Part shown: positions 24,609 to 33,346 of the stretch, one piece after another | Layout: each line of letters starts with the position of its first letter | Numbering within the stretch: the stretch's first letter is position 1 | NCBI RefSeq assembly: GCF_001704275.1 | Contig: NZ_CP011533.1 | Span: 2,108,001-2,172,000, forward strand | Direction of reading: 5' to 3' | Source of the DNA: Streptomyces noursei ATCC 11455 | Lineage (GTDB): Bacteria > Actinomycetota > Actinomycetes > Streptomycetales > Streptomycetaceae | DNA length: 64,000 bases | The notes under the pieces: model-generated | The model's input: only the letters and a program-made list of their open reading frames with translations | Told to the model about the DNA's origin: nothing | The model's database searches: none | Program-made: the position numbers and the translations under genes

Positions 24609-25253
24609 ATGGTGTCCACAGAGAGCCTGCTGGCATTCGCGGCGATGTCGCTGCTGGTGATCGTGATTCCGGGGCCGAGCGTGCTGTTCGTGATCGGCCG
24701 GGCCCTCGCACACGGCCGGCGCACGGCGCTCGCGACGGTCCTCGGCAACCTCCTCGGCTCCTACGTCCTGGTCATCGCCGTGGCATGGGGCCTCGGCGCA
24801 CTGGTGGAGACCTCGGCTGCCGTCTTCACGGGCGTGAAACTGGCCGGTGCCGCGTACCTCGTCTACCTGGGCGTGCAGGCGTTCCGACACCGCAAGGACA
24901 TGCGCGCGGCGGACATGGCGGCGCCGACGGGCGAGCGGCGCGGCGATCTGCGCACGGTACTGGACGGTGCTCTCGTGGGCGCCACCAACCCCAAGGGCAT
25001 CGTCTTCTTCGCGGCGGTGCTCCCGCAGTTCGTGAACCACTCGGCCGGCCAAGTCCCGCTCCAGATGATGGAGTTGGGGCTGATCCCGGTCGCCATCGGC
25101 CTGATCACGGACACCCTGTGGGGGTTGGGCGCCTCGGCGGCCCGCTCCTGGTTCGCCCGCTCGGACCGCCGTCTGTCGAAGGTCGGCGGGGCGGGCGGCC
25201 TGGCGATGATCGGCCTGGGCGTGACGGTGGCGGCGACGGGCCGCGCCGACTAG
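24609..25253 (+). CDS. LysE/RhtB-family amino acid exporter
   Basis: The 214-residue protein has five to six hydrophobic helices, the family start 'LLVIVIPGPSVLFVIGRAL' and 'VKLAGAAYLVYLGVQAFR'. RhtB/LysE proteins export amino acids or their derivatives. ATG 24609 follows GGAGGGG; an in-frame ATG at 24531 is less likely. It lies 159 bases after the serine hydrolase, so co-transcription is possible but not evident. Confidence 0.87.
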   Translation: MVSTESLLAFAAMSLLVIVIPGPSVLFVIGRALAHGRRTALATVLGNLLGSYVLVIAVAWGLGALVETSAAVFTGVKLAGAAYLVYLGVQAFRHRKDMRAADMAAPTGERRGDLRTVLDGALVGATNPKGIVFFAAVLPQFVNHSAGQVPLQMMELGLIPVAIGLITDTLWGLGASAARSWFARSDRRLSKVGGAGGLAMIGLGVTVAATGRAD

Positions 25254-25303
25254 GCGGCGGTGGAGCCACCGGAGCCGACTCCACCCCACAGCCTGGCGGG
25301 CGT

Positions 25304-26023
25304 TTACCCATGGGCGCTGATCACGCCGCCGGCGCTGAGCACGATGTACACGCCGTTGGCGTCGAGCCCGACGTCGTGCTGCTTCGTCTCCAACGTGGCG
25401 TCCACCGAGCCCTCATGGCCGATGATCTGCGCGCGGTACCGCAACTCGCCGACCTTGGTCACCTTGGCCGTCCACCCGCCCGCGAGCTTGAAGGTGCCCG
25501 GTCCCCGGTGGCCACCGCCCATCCAGGAATGAACCTCGCCACCCATCGTGAGCACGACGAACATGTCATTGGCGTCGAGCCCGGCGTCGACCTCCTGATC
25601 CGTCGTCTCCAGCGTGGCCACCACCGAACCACGACTGATGATCTTGGCGCGGTAGTGCTGGGAACCGAGGTCGTAGATCTCGGCCTTGCTACCGTCCACC
25701 AGGCGCTCGGTACGCACCGGGGACGACGCCTTCGCCGTACCGGCGTGCGAACCGCCCGACTGCTTGACCGCAACTCCCGCCTTGGCGCCAGCATCGGCAG
25801 AGCTCTTGGCCTCGGCCTTGGCGTCGGAGCCCTGCGCGCCGGCGGTAGCACCCGCGCCGCTGGCCGCGACCGCACCCGTGCCCGCATGCCCCGCGGACTT
25901 CGTACCACCGGCGTCCGAGCCGGAGCAGGCGGTCAGGGTGAGGGCGGCGGCTGCGGTCAAGGCCGCGGCGGCAACGCGCAGAGTGCGACGACGCGCGGTG
26001 CGGACGGTGGTGCTGGAGCTCAT
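25304..26023 (-). CDS. Lipoprotein with two copies of a short beta-rich repeat
   Basis: The 239-residue protein has a basic N-terminus, a hydrophobic segment and lipobox LTAC with Cys33. An Ala/Gly/Lys-rich linker leads to two related 55-residue units: 'AEIYDLGSQHYRAKIISRG' to 'LDANDMFVVLTMGG', and 'AKVTKVGELRYRAQIIGHEG' to 'LDANGVYIVLSAGG'. It should be anchored to the outer face of the membrane. I do not recognise the repeat family. ATG 26023 is the first start with a sensible signal sequence. It is convergent with the LysE gene. Confidence 0.75.
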   Translation of the reverse strand: MSSSTTVRTARRRTLRVAAAALTAAAALTLTACSGSDAGGTKSAGHAGTGAVAASGAGATAGAQGSDAKAEAKSSADAGAKAGVAVKQSGGSHAGTAKASSPVRTERLVDGSKAEIYDLGSQHYRAKIISRGSVVATLETTDQEVDAGLDANDMFVVLTMGGEVHSWMGGGHRGPGTFKLAGGWTAKVTKVGELRYRAQIIGHEGSVDATLETKQHDVGLDANGVYIVLSAGGVISAHG

Positions 26024-26413
26024 TTCAAGTCCCCCAGGACAGTCGGTGTCGTATCTCCTCGGTACGCCAACCACCCTGGTCGAAACCGCTAGCGCAGGAC
26101 TGCCACTCCGCTAACGCCTGGCTAACACCGGTGTGAGCAGCCGAAGAACGCCTGGAACGACGCCTGGCAGAACCCCGAGAACCACCCCGCGGCGACCGCA
26201 GACCGCGGCCCGAGACCGGTCGTCTCGGACCACGGCCCGAGACCGGTCCGGGCCGCCGGGACGAGTTCGGCCCGACGGAGGTGAGGATCACGATCGTCTG
26301 CGACAACCACTCTCCGCACCATCCGCCGCCACCTCACCTGCCGGCAGGATCACGCCCAGGACGGACGCCGACGAGAAGTCGCCGCCAGGGCCGACGCCGC
26401 TGCCTGATGCGAC
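26024..26413. other. Intergenic stretch with a direct repeat
   Basis: No gene is supported in this interval. Two copies of CGGCCCGAGACCGGTC lie about 29 bases apart near 26207 and 26236. The left part must carry the lipoprotein promoter; the right part follows the convergent end of the DEAD-box helicase. Confidence 0.5.
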
Positions 26414-28156
26414 TCAGGTGGCAGAGGTACGACGACCGCCTCGACGGTCGGAGCTGCGGCCACCGGTCCCGGCAGCACCGCCCTTGGCTCCACCGGACCC
26501 CGCCCGTCGGCCGGTTCCGCGGGTGGCCTTGCCGGAGGCCGCGCCGGTCGTCGCACCGGGTGCGGACCGGCGGTCGGAGCTCCGGCCGCCCGCGCCGACA
26601 GCACCGCCCGTGGCCCGCCCGGATCCCGACCGGCGGGCAGAACCGCGCCCACCGGTCGCGGAGGAGCCGCCGGACGCCGTCGCCCCGGCCGCTGCCCGGC
26701 GGTCCGATCCCCGGCTCTCCGCCTTGGTGGCAGTGCCTGTCGCCGCACCTGTCGCCGCCTTGGCCTCGCCGCCGCTGCGGCGCCGGCGGCCGGATCGCCG
26801 ACCGGACCTGGCACCGGTCTTCCGGTCCGGATCGGACGCCGTCGGCGTCGCCGGCTGGGGCACCTCGATGGTGACGGCCACGCCGGAAGGCTCGCGGGCG
26901 CCGGTGATGGTGGCCAGTTCCGCGTCGCCCGACTTGATGCGGGCCGTCCTGGGCCGGATACCCGCGTCCGACATGAGCCGGGTCATGTCCCGCTTCTGCT
27001 CGGGCAGGACCAGCGTGACCACGCTGCCGGAACCGCCGGCGCGGGCCGTGCGACCGCCCCGGTGCAGGTAGTCCTTGTGGTCGGTCGGGGGGTCGACGTT
27101 CACGACCAGGTCGAGGTCGTCGACGTGTATGCCACGGGCCGCGACGTTCGTCGCCACCAGCGCGGTGACCTGGCCGTTCTTGAACTGCTCCAGGGTGCGG
27201 TTCCGCTGCGGCTGGGAGCGGCCTCCGTGCAGTGCGGCAGCGCGGACACCGACGGCCAGGAGCCGCTTGGCAAGCCGGTCGGCGGACCGCTTGGTGTCGA
27301 GGAAGAGGATGACCCGGCCGTCACGGGCCGCGATGCGCGTGGTGACGGCCTTCTTGTCGGTCTCGTCCTGGACGTGGAGCACATGGTGCTCCATGGTGGT
27401 CACCGCCCCCGCGGACGGGTCCACGGAGTGCACCACGGGGTCGGTCAGGAACCGCTGCACCAGGCGGTCGATGTTGCGGTCCAGGGTGGCCGAGAAGAGC
27501 ATGCGCTGTCCGTCGGGCCGAACCTGCTGGATCAGCTTGGTGATCTGCGGCAGGAAGCCCATGTCGGTCATCTGGTCGGCTTCGTCCAGCACCGTGATGC
27601 GTACGTCGCCGAGCTCGCAGTCCCCGCGTTCCACGAGGTCGTTGAGCCTGCCGGGCGTCGCCACGAGCACTTCGGCGCCGCGCCGCAGCACCCCTGCCTG
27701 CTTGGTGACGGACAGCCCGCCGACCACGGTGGCCAGCCGGAGGTTCACGGCCGTCGCGTAGGGGGTCAGCGCGTCCGTCACCTGCTGGGCGAGTTCACGG
27801 GTGGGCACCAGCACGAGGGCGAGGGGTGCCTTGGGCTCCGCACGCAGTCCGGCCGTGCGGCCCAGCAGCGCCAGCCCGAACGCGAGGGTCTTGCCGGAGC
27901 CGGTGCGTCCCCGTCCCAACAGGTCGCGGCCGGCGAGCGAGTTGGGCAGGGTGGCGGCCTGGATGGGGAACGGGGTCGTCACGCCTTGCGCGGCGAGGGT
28001 CTTCAGCAGCCCCGCAGGCATGTCCAGACCGGCGAAGTCCTCGACGGCGGGCAAAGCGGGTGTGGTGCTTTCCGGCAGCCGGAAATCACGCGGTGACGAC
28101 GCGGACTGTGGGGACGAAGAGGCACGCCGGTTCGACTTCTGGGGCCTGCGGGACAT
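26414..28156 (-). CDS. DEAD-box RNA helicase, cold-shock linked
   Basis: This 580-residue DEAD-box helicase has motif I RTGSGKT (Lys89), motif Ia PTRELAQQV, motif II DEAD (191-194), motif III SAT and motif VI HRGGRTARAG. The last ~140 residues are an Arg/Gly/Ser-rich low-complexity tail (SGRRSGRRRRSGG-type), probably for RNA binding. DEAD-box proteins of this kind unwind structured mRNA and rRNA at low temperature. The cold-shock gene lies 88 bases upstream on the same strand with only an attenuator-like hairpin between, so the two are probably co-regulated. Confidence 0.92.
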   Translation of the reverse strand: MSRRPQKSNRRASSSPQSASSPRDFRLPESTTPALPAVEDFAGLDMPAGLLKTLAAQGVTTPFPIQAATLPNSLAGRDLLGRGRTGSGKTLAFGLALLGRTAGLRAEPKAPLALVLVPTRELAQQVTDALTPYATAVNLRLATVVGGLSVTKQAGVLRRGAEVLVATPGRLNDLVERGDCELGDVRITVLDEADQMTDMGFLPQITKLIQQVRPDGQRMLFSATLDRNIDRLVQRFLTDPVVHSVDPSAGAVTTMEHHVLHVQDETDKKAVTTRIAARDGRVILFLDTKRSADRLAKRLLAVGVRAAALHGGRSQPQRNRTLEQFKNGQVTALVATNVAARGIHVDDLDLVVNVDPPTDHKDYLHRGGRTARAGGSGSVVTLVLPEQKRDMTRLMSDAGIRPRTARIKSGDAELATITGAREPSGVAVTIEVPQPATPTASDPDRKTGARSGRRSGRRRRSGGEAKAATGAATGTATKAESRGSDRRAAAGATASGGSSATGGRGSARRSGSGRATGGAVGAGGRSSDRRSAPGATTGAASGKATRGTGRRAGSGGAKGGAAGTGGRSSDRRGGRRTSAT

Positions 28157-28192
28157 GCAGTGATCTGCCTTCCTGGAAACAGCACAAACCGA

Positions 28193-28217
28193 GGTCCGCA
28201 CCATGACGGTGCGGACC
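28193..28217 (-). terminator. Attenuator-like hairpin between csp and helicase
   Basis: GGTCCGCACC and GGTGCGGACC form a perfect 10-pair stem with a 5-base loop, followed on the minus strand by a moderately T-rich stretch (CGGTTTGTGCTGTTT). It could terminate most csp transcripts and allow limited read-through into the helicase. Confidence 0.65.
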
Positions 28218-28244
28218 CCGGTGAGCGGATACGCGTCCTGGCAA

Positions 28245-28448
28245 TCAGGCGGGGATGATGTTCTCCGCCTGCGGGCCCTTCTGGCCCTGCGTGACGTCGA
28301 AGGAGACCCGCTGGCCTTCCTGGAGCTCACGGAAGCCCTGGGCCTGAATGTTCGAGTAGTGCGCGAAGACGTCGGGGCCGCCGCCGTCCTGCGCGATGAA
28401 GCCGAAACCCTTTTCGGCGTTGAACCACTTCACGATTCCCTGTGCCAT
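28245..28448 (-). CDS. Cold shock protein (CspA family)
   Basis: This 67-residue single cold-shock domain has RNP1-like 'KGFGFIAQ' and RNP2-like 'VFAHYSNI', beginning '[13 protein letters not shown]'. CspA-type proteins bind single-stranded nucleic acid and act as RNA chaperones. The start has a strong AAGGAGAAGG site (28460-28451). The leader upstream can form a hairpin whose loop is complementary to this site. The DEAD-box helicase follows on the same strand. Confidence 0.95.
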   Translation of the reverse strand: MAQGIVKWFNAEKGFGFIAQDGGGPDVFAHYSNIQAQGFRELQEGQRVSFDVTQGQKGPQAENIIPA

Positions 28449-28502
28449 GACCTTCTCCTTCTGTAGGCAGAGGCCCCATCCGGAGATGCCGGAAAACAAT
28501 CA

Positions 28503-28536
28503 TGCGCCTGAAGGAGAAGCATTCCCGTCAGGCGCA
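28503..28536 (-). promoter_or_regulatory. csp leader hairpin with an anti-Shine-Dalgarno loop
   Basis: In the csp leader TGCGCCTGA pairs with TCAGGCGCA (nine pairs). The loop side carries CTTCTCCTT (28519-28511), a perfect 9-base complement of the csp ribosome site AAGGAGAAG about 50 bases downstream. A loop-to-site contact would block translation; loss of that contact would release it. This fits a thermosensor-like control but is untested. Confidence 0.5.
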
Positions 28537-28863
28537 CATAGGTTCATGGGTACCACAACTGCAACTCGAAGACCTTAGCACAGCTCGGCGGCCCGCGTCC
28601 GGACCACCAAGGCGCACACCGGAACGGGGCCCTCGGGGCCTTTCGATGATCGCGACGTGCGCCCGCCCTCCGCCTTCACGCAGTCCGACGCAACACCACC
28701 TCCCCCGAGCCGCCGACCCCGCCCACACAGTCGAAATTTCGCGCACGGGTGCGACAAAACTGCTGGTGAAACGACATGCGGACGCTTCATGGATCACGGT
28801 TGAGTCTCAGGACTCGCGGGTCTGCCCGTCGAACTTCTCCGCTCGGGCAGCGACGTGGAGTGA

Positions 28864-28888
28864 GTGACTCCGCACCGTGCGGAGTCAC
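28864..28888. terminator. Perfect 11-pair hairpin
   Basis: GTGACTCCGCA and TGCGGAGTCAC flank a CCG loop. There is no U-run. It lies about 140 bases beyond the 3' end of the minus-strand Gly-rich gene and upstream of the csp leader, so it may terminate the former or separate the two units. The rest of 28537-29029 holds nothing else I can support. Confidence 0.55.
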
Positions 28889-29029
28889 CCGAGGGGTGAT
28901 CCATGAAGGCATTGACTGCTGTGCACCGCCTCGGCGTGCCGGCAGGGCAGTTGCCGTGCGTCTGCCGTCGACCGCCGCATCCCGGCCCCCGTACGAGACG
29001 GGTGCCGGGAGGGAGCAGCAGCGAGAGCG

Positions 29030-29353
29030 TCACAGGCCGCCGACGCCGACGCCTTCGTTGCCGTTGCGGCCGAGGCCGCCGACACCGACATCGGCGCAGG
29101 CATCGACGCCACCGACGCCGACACCGACGTCCGGGCTGCCGACGCCGCCGACACCGACGCCGCCGTCGCGGCTGTGGCAACCGCCGTGGCCGCCGTGGCC
29201 GCCACCGTGGTCACCGCCGTGGTCGCCGCGCTGCGCCTGCTGGGTGACGGCCGCGGGGGCCTGGGAATGGTCGGGTGCGGCGCTGGCTATACCGGCGCTC
29301 AGGAAACCGGTGACGGCGGTAGCGGCAAGAGCCGTGGTGATCGAGCGGAACAT
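29030..29353 (-). CDS. Small secreted Gly/His-rich protein
   Basis: This 107-residue protein has a clear signal peptide (MFRSITTALAATAVTGFLSA..ASA), then a His/Gly-rich stretch 'GDHGGDHGGGHGGHGGCHS' and a tail of GVGVGG repeats (positions 64-107). AAAGGA before ATG 29353 selects the start. The His-rich block with one Cys could bind Ni, Zn or Cu; the Gly-Val tail is elastin-like and could be a cell-surface or matrix component. It has no close named family. The gene's own coding repeats give a false impression of open frames on the opposite strand. Confidence 0.7.
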   Translation of the reverse strand: MFRSITTALAATAVTGFLSAGIASAAPDHSQAPAAVTQQAQRGDHGGDHGGGHGGHGGCHSRDGGVGVGGVGSPDVGVGVGGVDACADVGVGGLGRNGNEGVGVGGL

Positions 29354-29531
29354 GATCAGATCCTTTCGCTTTCCCCCTCTTGTCCCGCTCATCCTCACCG
29401 CGGTCGGACGGTTCTGCCGGTCGGTGCGGGCCATCGCAGTGACGGAGCGCAGACACAGCACCGATGAGGCGCGGTGGCGGACGGCCACGACGACGCCCTG
29501 AACCCCGGCCGCGGGCGGGACTCGTCCGCTG

Positions 29532-30353
29532 TCAGCGCCTTGCTTCCGGCCGGGTGCTGGAGGCGGCCGCAACGGCCGTGGTCAGAGGGTCGCGGGCCGG
29601 GCGACCGAGAAGGTCGGTGAGGTCGGGAGTGGTGCCGTCCAGGAAGCCGTGCCGGATGCCGGTGGCGATCGAGGCGAGCATGGGCGGTTGGAACGGCAGG
29701 AGCCCCGGCGTCTCCTCGAGGAGTCTGCGCCGGTACTCGCCCAGGCCGATGGTGCGGTGCGGGACCCCCAGCCGGTCGGCCACCTGACCCGCCGTGATCG
29801 GTGTGCCGACGAGGTCGTGGACGCGGCCGCGGTGTCCGGCGGGATCGGCCGCGACGATCGCCGCGGCCTCGGCGAGGTCCTCCCGCGCGACCGCCGCCAG
29901 CGCGCCGTCCCCGAAGGCGGACTCCACACCGTCGTCGGCCCACATCAGCAAGCCGCCGAAGAGTTCGGCATACAGGCCGTTGCGGAGGATCGTCCACGGC
30001 AGTCCGCTCGCCCGGACGAGGCGTTCGGTGACCCGGTGCGCCGGCGCGAAACCGAGGTGGTCGCCGGCCGTGGTCAAGCTGGTGTAGACGACGTGGCCGA
30101 CGCCGTCGCGGACGGCGGCGTCCAGCACCGCCGCGTGCCGTCCCACGACCCGGTCGTCCTCGGCGTATCCGGCGGAGATCAGCACCAGGGTCGACACCCC
30201 GGCGAGATCGAGGCTCGTGTGGTCGTCGAAGTCCAGGCGCCGCATCCCCTCGTCCGGCGTGCGGCTGCCGCCCGTCGCGGCGACGCCGCGGGCACGCAGC
30301 GCCGCCAGGGTGGCCGAGCCGAGGCTCCCGTTCGCTCCTGTCACCAACATCAT
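29532..30353 (-). CDS. NmrA/HSCARG-type NAD(P)H-binding oxidoreductase
   Basis: The 273-residue protein has the glycine loop '[15 protein letters not shown]' at the N-terminus and '[10 protein letters not shown]' mid-way, typical of YtfG/QorB-like quinone reductases and NmrA redox sensors. Such proteins bind NAD(P)H and reduce quinones or act as redox sensors. It is divergent from an HxlR regulator (30441), a common pairing in which the regulator controls the reductase in response to quinones or electrophiles. Two ATGs (30353, 30350) are possible. Confidence 0.85.
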   Translation of the reverse strand: MMLVTGANGSLGSATLAALRARGVAATGGSRTPDEGMRRLDFDDHTSLDLAGVSTLVLISAGYAEDDRVVGRHAAVLDAAVRDGVGHVVYTSLTTAGDHLGFAPAHRVTERLVRASGLPWTILRNGLYAELFGGLLMWADDGVESAFGDGALAAVAREDLAEAAAIVAADPAGHRGRVHDLVGTPITAGQVADRLGVPHRTIGLGEYRRRLLEETPGLLPFQPPMLASIATGIRHGFLDGTTPDLTDLLGRPARDPLTTAVAAASSTRPEARR

Positions 30354-30440
30354 GTCAATCGCAGTCTTCCGTCGTGGTTCTCATCGGTAACTACGCTTGA
30401 TCCTCGATCGGACACCCACCGGCCACAAGGAGGCAGTTTG

Positions 30441-30860
30441 ATGTCACCCACGCACACCGGGGTAACCGCCCCCGCCGACCTCGACCCCTGCGGACGCGAG
30501 GACCACCCCGACTGCGGGATCCGCGACGTCCTGGACCGCATCGGCGACAAATGGTCGGTGCTGGTGATCGTCGAGCTCGCGGGCGGGCCGCGTCGGTTCC
30601 GCGCACTCCAACGCGCCATCGACGGCATCTCCCAGCGCATGCTCACCCTCACCGTCCGCAGACTCGAACGCGACGGCCTCGTGCTGCGCACCGTGTACCC
30701 GACCGTCCCGGCCCAGGTCGACTACCGCCTCACCGAGACCGGAGCCGGCCTGACCCACCTGGTCAAGGCACTCGCCGACTGGTCGCTGGCGCACCGCGCC
30801 GCCATCGCCGAAGCACGGCACGCCTACGACCTCACGCACCCCGACCACGACATCCGCTGA
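30441..30860 (+). CDS. HxlR-family transcriptional regulator
   Basis: This 139-residue HxlR winged-helix protein reads '[17 protein letters not shown]' and '[20 protein letters not shown]' followed by the wing '[13 protein letters not shown]'. Cys at residue 17 and Cys25 lie just ahead of the DNA-binding domain, where HxlR/QorR-type regulators keep a redox-sensing cysteine. AAGGAGG precedes the ATG. It is divergent from the NAD(P)H-binding gene, with an 87-base shared promoter region. Confidence 0.88.
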   Translation: MSPTHTGVTAPADLDPCGREDHPDCGIRDVLDRIGDKWSVLVIVELAGGPRRFRALQRAIDGISQRMLTLTVRRLERDGLVLRTVYPTVPAQVDYRLTETGAGLTHLVKALADWSLAHRAAIAEARHAYDLTHPDHDIR

Positions 30861-30886
30861 CGGGAACCGCGGTCACCGCACGCCGG

Positions 30887-31546
30887 TCACCGATGCCTGC
30901 GCGGTGCTCCGTACCAGCGCCAGTCCTTCCGGCGAGGACGGGCGGGGGTTTCGAGGCGACCGGTGGCCCACAGGAGCGTGGCCGAGGCGCCGTCCGCGAG
31001 GGGCACGTCGGGGAAGAGCCGGGTGAGGGCGCGCCTGCTCAGGTCCTCCGGCGGGGACCCGTCGCGCTGGAGCCCCCGAGCGATGTCATGGGTGTGGACG
31101 AGGGTTTCGACGACGCCCATGGCAGCGAACCCTTCCGGGTCGGAGGCGCCGAAGACGTGCGGGGCCAGCACGGTGGGATCGGTACCGTCCACGACGGTCG
31201 CGAGCAGCCCCCCGCATGCCTCGACGACGGTCAGCAGGCCCTCCGGCCCCGCCGTCCCGTCGCCGAAGATGACGTTGGCGGGCCCCTGGGGGCGATCGGT
31301 GGAGGTGCGCAGAGGTACGCGCGGCACGCCGCTCGGGTGCGCGAGACCGAAGCGCAGCGCATAGGTGAGCAGGTCGTCCGCGAGATGTTCCAGGGTCTCC
31401 CAGCACGTCCACTCCAGTTGGCCGGCGGCCGCGTGCCATTGGGGGGCGGGGGCACCGGAGAGGGTGGCGACACAGTGCGCGACGGCGGCGCGCACATGCT
31501 CGCCGCGCACCAGGATCTGCGTCTGCGGGTCTGCGGAATGCGTCAT
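30887..31546 (-). CDS. DinB/MDMPI-like mycothiol-dependent enzyme domain protein
   Basis: The 219-residue helical protein has the DinB-type pattern 'WTCWETLEHLADDLLTYALR' and 'GVVETLVHTHDIARGL', whose histidines are metal ligands in mycothiol-dependent maleylpyruvate isomerase relatives. The family performs mycothiol transfer or isomerisation in actinobacteria. It is convergent with the HxlR gene and appears to stand alone. Confidence 0.72.
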   Translation of the reverse strand: MTHSADPQTQILVRGEHVRAAVAHCVATLSGAPAPQWHAAAGQLEWTCWETLEHLADDLLTYALRFGLAHPSGVPRVPLRTSTDRPQGPANVIFGDGTAGPEGLLTVVEACGGLLATVVDGTDPTVLAPHVFGASDPEGFAAMGVVETLVHTHDIARGLQRDGSPPEDLSRRALTRLFPDVPLADGASATLLWATGRLETPARPRRKDWRWYGAPRRHR

Positions 31547-31756
31547 CCCGGCAGGCTACTGGCGGCCGTCCCAGCGGTGGCCCAAGCGGGTCTCCAGGCA
31601 GAGACTTGAAGTGAACACCCACACATCCCACGCCCCAGCGACAATTCCGCGTACCGCTCTTCGCGGCGCAAGGAACGGGGCTGTGGAGGTATCGGTCGGT
31701 CGGGCCTTCGCAATGCCCTCTCTCCTCTCCTGGGGCACGACAGCAGGAGTAGGACC

Positions 31757-32605
31757 ATGGCCGATATATGGATGCCGCAGGCCATCAAGGCGGATCTCGA
31801 CGACCACGCCCCGTGTGATCCGGCATTTCCGCCGAAGGCCATCGCGCACATCACGGCGGACCGCACGGCCACCGCGGCGGCACCGGTGGACCTGGTGCCT
31901 TTCGCCGATCTCCAGAAACTCTTCACCCGCGACGGGAAGGGGAAGGCCCCCCACATTCTGTGGGATCCGTTCGCCGGCACCTTCGCCCAGTTCTTCCCCG
32001 CGACGTCCCGGAGCAAGGCGCTGCGCGACCTTCCCGGCGGCACGCGGACCAACCGCGCCGGCGAGGTCGTCCTTCAGATCGAGGCGCTGTTCTTCCCGTT
32101 CTGCCGGGTCAAGGGCAAGGTGTTCGCCGCGCTGGCCGACACCCCGTGCCGTGGATGGCAGGAACTCAATGACTGGGTGCGTTCCTGGGGCGTCCCGGAC
32201 ACCTGGCCCATGGGTCAGCCCACCGATTTCACCTCCCACCGCTCCGCGCGCGTATGGAAGTCCCAGGGTGGCTGGTACGCGCACGCCCACGTACCCGAGA
32301 ACGACCATGTGGATCCCGGGTCCTGGCCGGTCTTCGCGGCGCGGATGGCGCCCGCCGAGCCGTTCCCCGGCGCGGCCTTCTTCCACACCGGTCAGAAGTC
32401 ACCGGTCATCGCCGCGATGCACCGTCGTCTGGTCGCCGAGGACTGCGACCGGTACCGGCCCGGCGATGCCATCGACGTATGGGAGATCGACGATGTGAAT
32501 TCCTATGCCGCATGGCAGCGCAAACTCGGACTCTCGGGCCGGGATGCGGATGGCACTCCCGGAAAGCCCAGTTGGGACCGCCTGCGGGTGCCCCACCTCG
32601 CCTGA
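31757..32605 (+). CDS. Amidase/PGRP-like peptidoglycan hydrolase without a signal peptide
   Basis: The 282-residue protein begins with an N-acetylmuramoyl-L-alanine-amidase-like domain: 'AIAHITADRTATAAAP' with a His, 'APHILWDPFAGTFAQFFPA', 'GGTRTNRAGEVVLQIEALFF' and 'GWYAHAHVPENDHVDPGSW'. These fit the amidase-2/PGRP pattern with His and the final H-x-DPG motif. A C-terminal peptidoglycan-binding segment reads 'YAAWQRKLGLSGRDADGTPG'. GGAGTAGGACC precedes the ATG. With no export signal it resembles a phage endolysin or a dedicated effector. The next gene shares its binding module. Confidence 0.7.
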   Translation: MADIWMPQAIKADLDDHAPCDPAFPPKAIAHITADRTATAAAPVDLVPFADLQKLFTRDGKGKAPHILWDPFAGTFAQFFPATSRSKALRDLPGGTRTNRAGEVVLQIEALFFPFCRVKGKVFAALADTPCRGWQELNDWVRSWGVPDTWPMGQPTDFTSHRSARVWKSQGGWYAHAHVPENDHVDPGSWPVFAARMAPAEPFPGAAFFHTGQKSPVIAAMHRRLVAEDCDRYRPGDAIDVWEIDDVNSYAAWQRKLGLSGRDADGTPGKPSWDRLRVPHLA

Positions 32606-32653
32606 CGTTCCGCCGCCGGCCGACAGGTCGGTGAAATCCGTCGAGGAGGCACG

Positions 32654-33346
32654 ATGGTTGCGCTCTCCAATGTCCGGTTCAGCAAGCACAACGATGATGT
32701 GCGGTCCACTCAAGATGCCCTGATCGCGGCGGGCTTCAGCATTCCGCTGGGAGCCACCGGAGAATTCGACGACCAGACCAGGGCCGCGTACGCCGCCTGG
32801 CAGCGCAAACTCGGTTTCACGGACAAGCAAGCGGACGGATTCCCCGGGTGCGCCTCCCTGACGAAGCTCGGTCACCAGGCGGGATTCGAGGTGGCCTGCC
32901 GGCATCCGGGGGCGATCGCCACGGACGTGGTCCGCTTCGTGAAGAACTCCAACGTCCCCAAGAGCGAGGCCACGGCACGGGGATTCGCGGTGACGGCCTG
33001 CGAGATGACCGGTGCACCGCCGACCTGGGTGACCGGGGTGAGGAACCGCGCGAATCTTCTGACCCTGATGTTCCGGGAGTCGTCCTTCAATGCGAACGCG
33101 GTGAACTCGGTCGACGTCAATGCGAAGGGCCCGGTCCAGGTGGATGGCGCGCGGTTCAACTGTTCTCGCGGGTATGCGCAGGTGACCGCCGAGACCTTCG
33201 CGGAGAACCACCAGGAAGGGACCTCCGAGCACATCTACGATCCCGTGGCGAACATCTCGGCGGCGATCAACTACATCTGGCGCAGATACGGCGACATCTC
33301 ACGCGTGCAGCAGGCGAATCCGGACCTGCCGCCCCATCCCTATTGA
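32654..33346 (+). CDS. Peptidoglycan-binding lytic transglycosylase-like protein
   Basis: This 230-residue protein has an N-terminal peptidoglycan-binding domain ('YAAWQRKLGFTDKQADGFPG') and a C-terminal lysozyme/SLT-like domain with catalytic Glu142 in 'LMFRESSFNANAVN' followed by 'RGYAQVTAETFAENHQ'. SLT enzymes cleave the glycan strand. No signal peptide is present. It starts 48 bases after the amidase-like gene and probably shares its transcript, so the pair could cut both stem peptide and glycan. Its stop overlaps the 3' end of the convergent helicase gene by seven bases. Confidence 0.75.
   Translation: MVALSNVRFSKHNDDVRSTQDALIAAGFSIPLGATGEFDDQTRAAYAAWQRKLGFTDKQADGFPGCASLTKLGHQAGFEVACRHPGAIATDVVRFVKNSNVPKSEATARGFAVTACEMTGAPPTWVTGVRNRANLLTLMFRESSFNANAVNSVDVNAKGPVQVDGARFNCSRGYAQVTAETFAENHQEGTSEHIYDPVANISAAINYIWRRYGDISRVQQANPDLPPHPY

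Noticed and set aside
28903..29247. Plus-strand frame of 114 codons with a GAGGGGTGATCC site
   Set aside because: Most of it is antisense to the Gly-rich secreted protein and becomes Arg-rich repeats; the signal-peptide gene on the other strand is far better supported.
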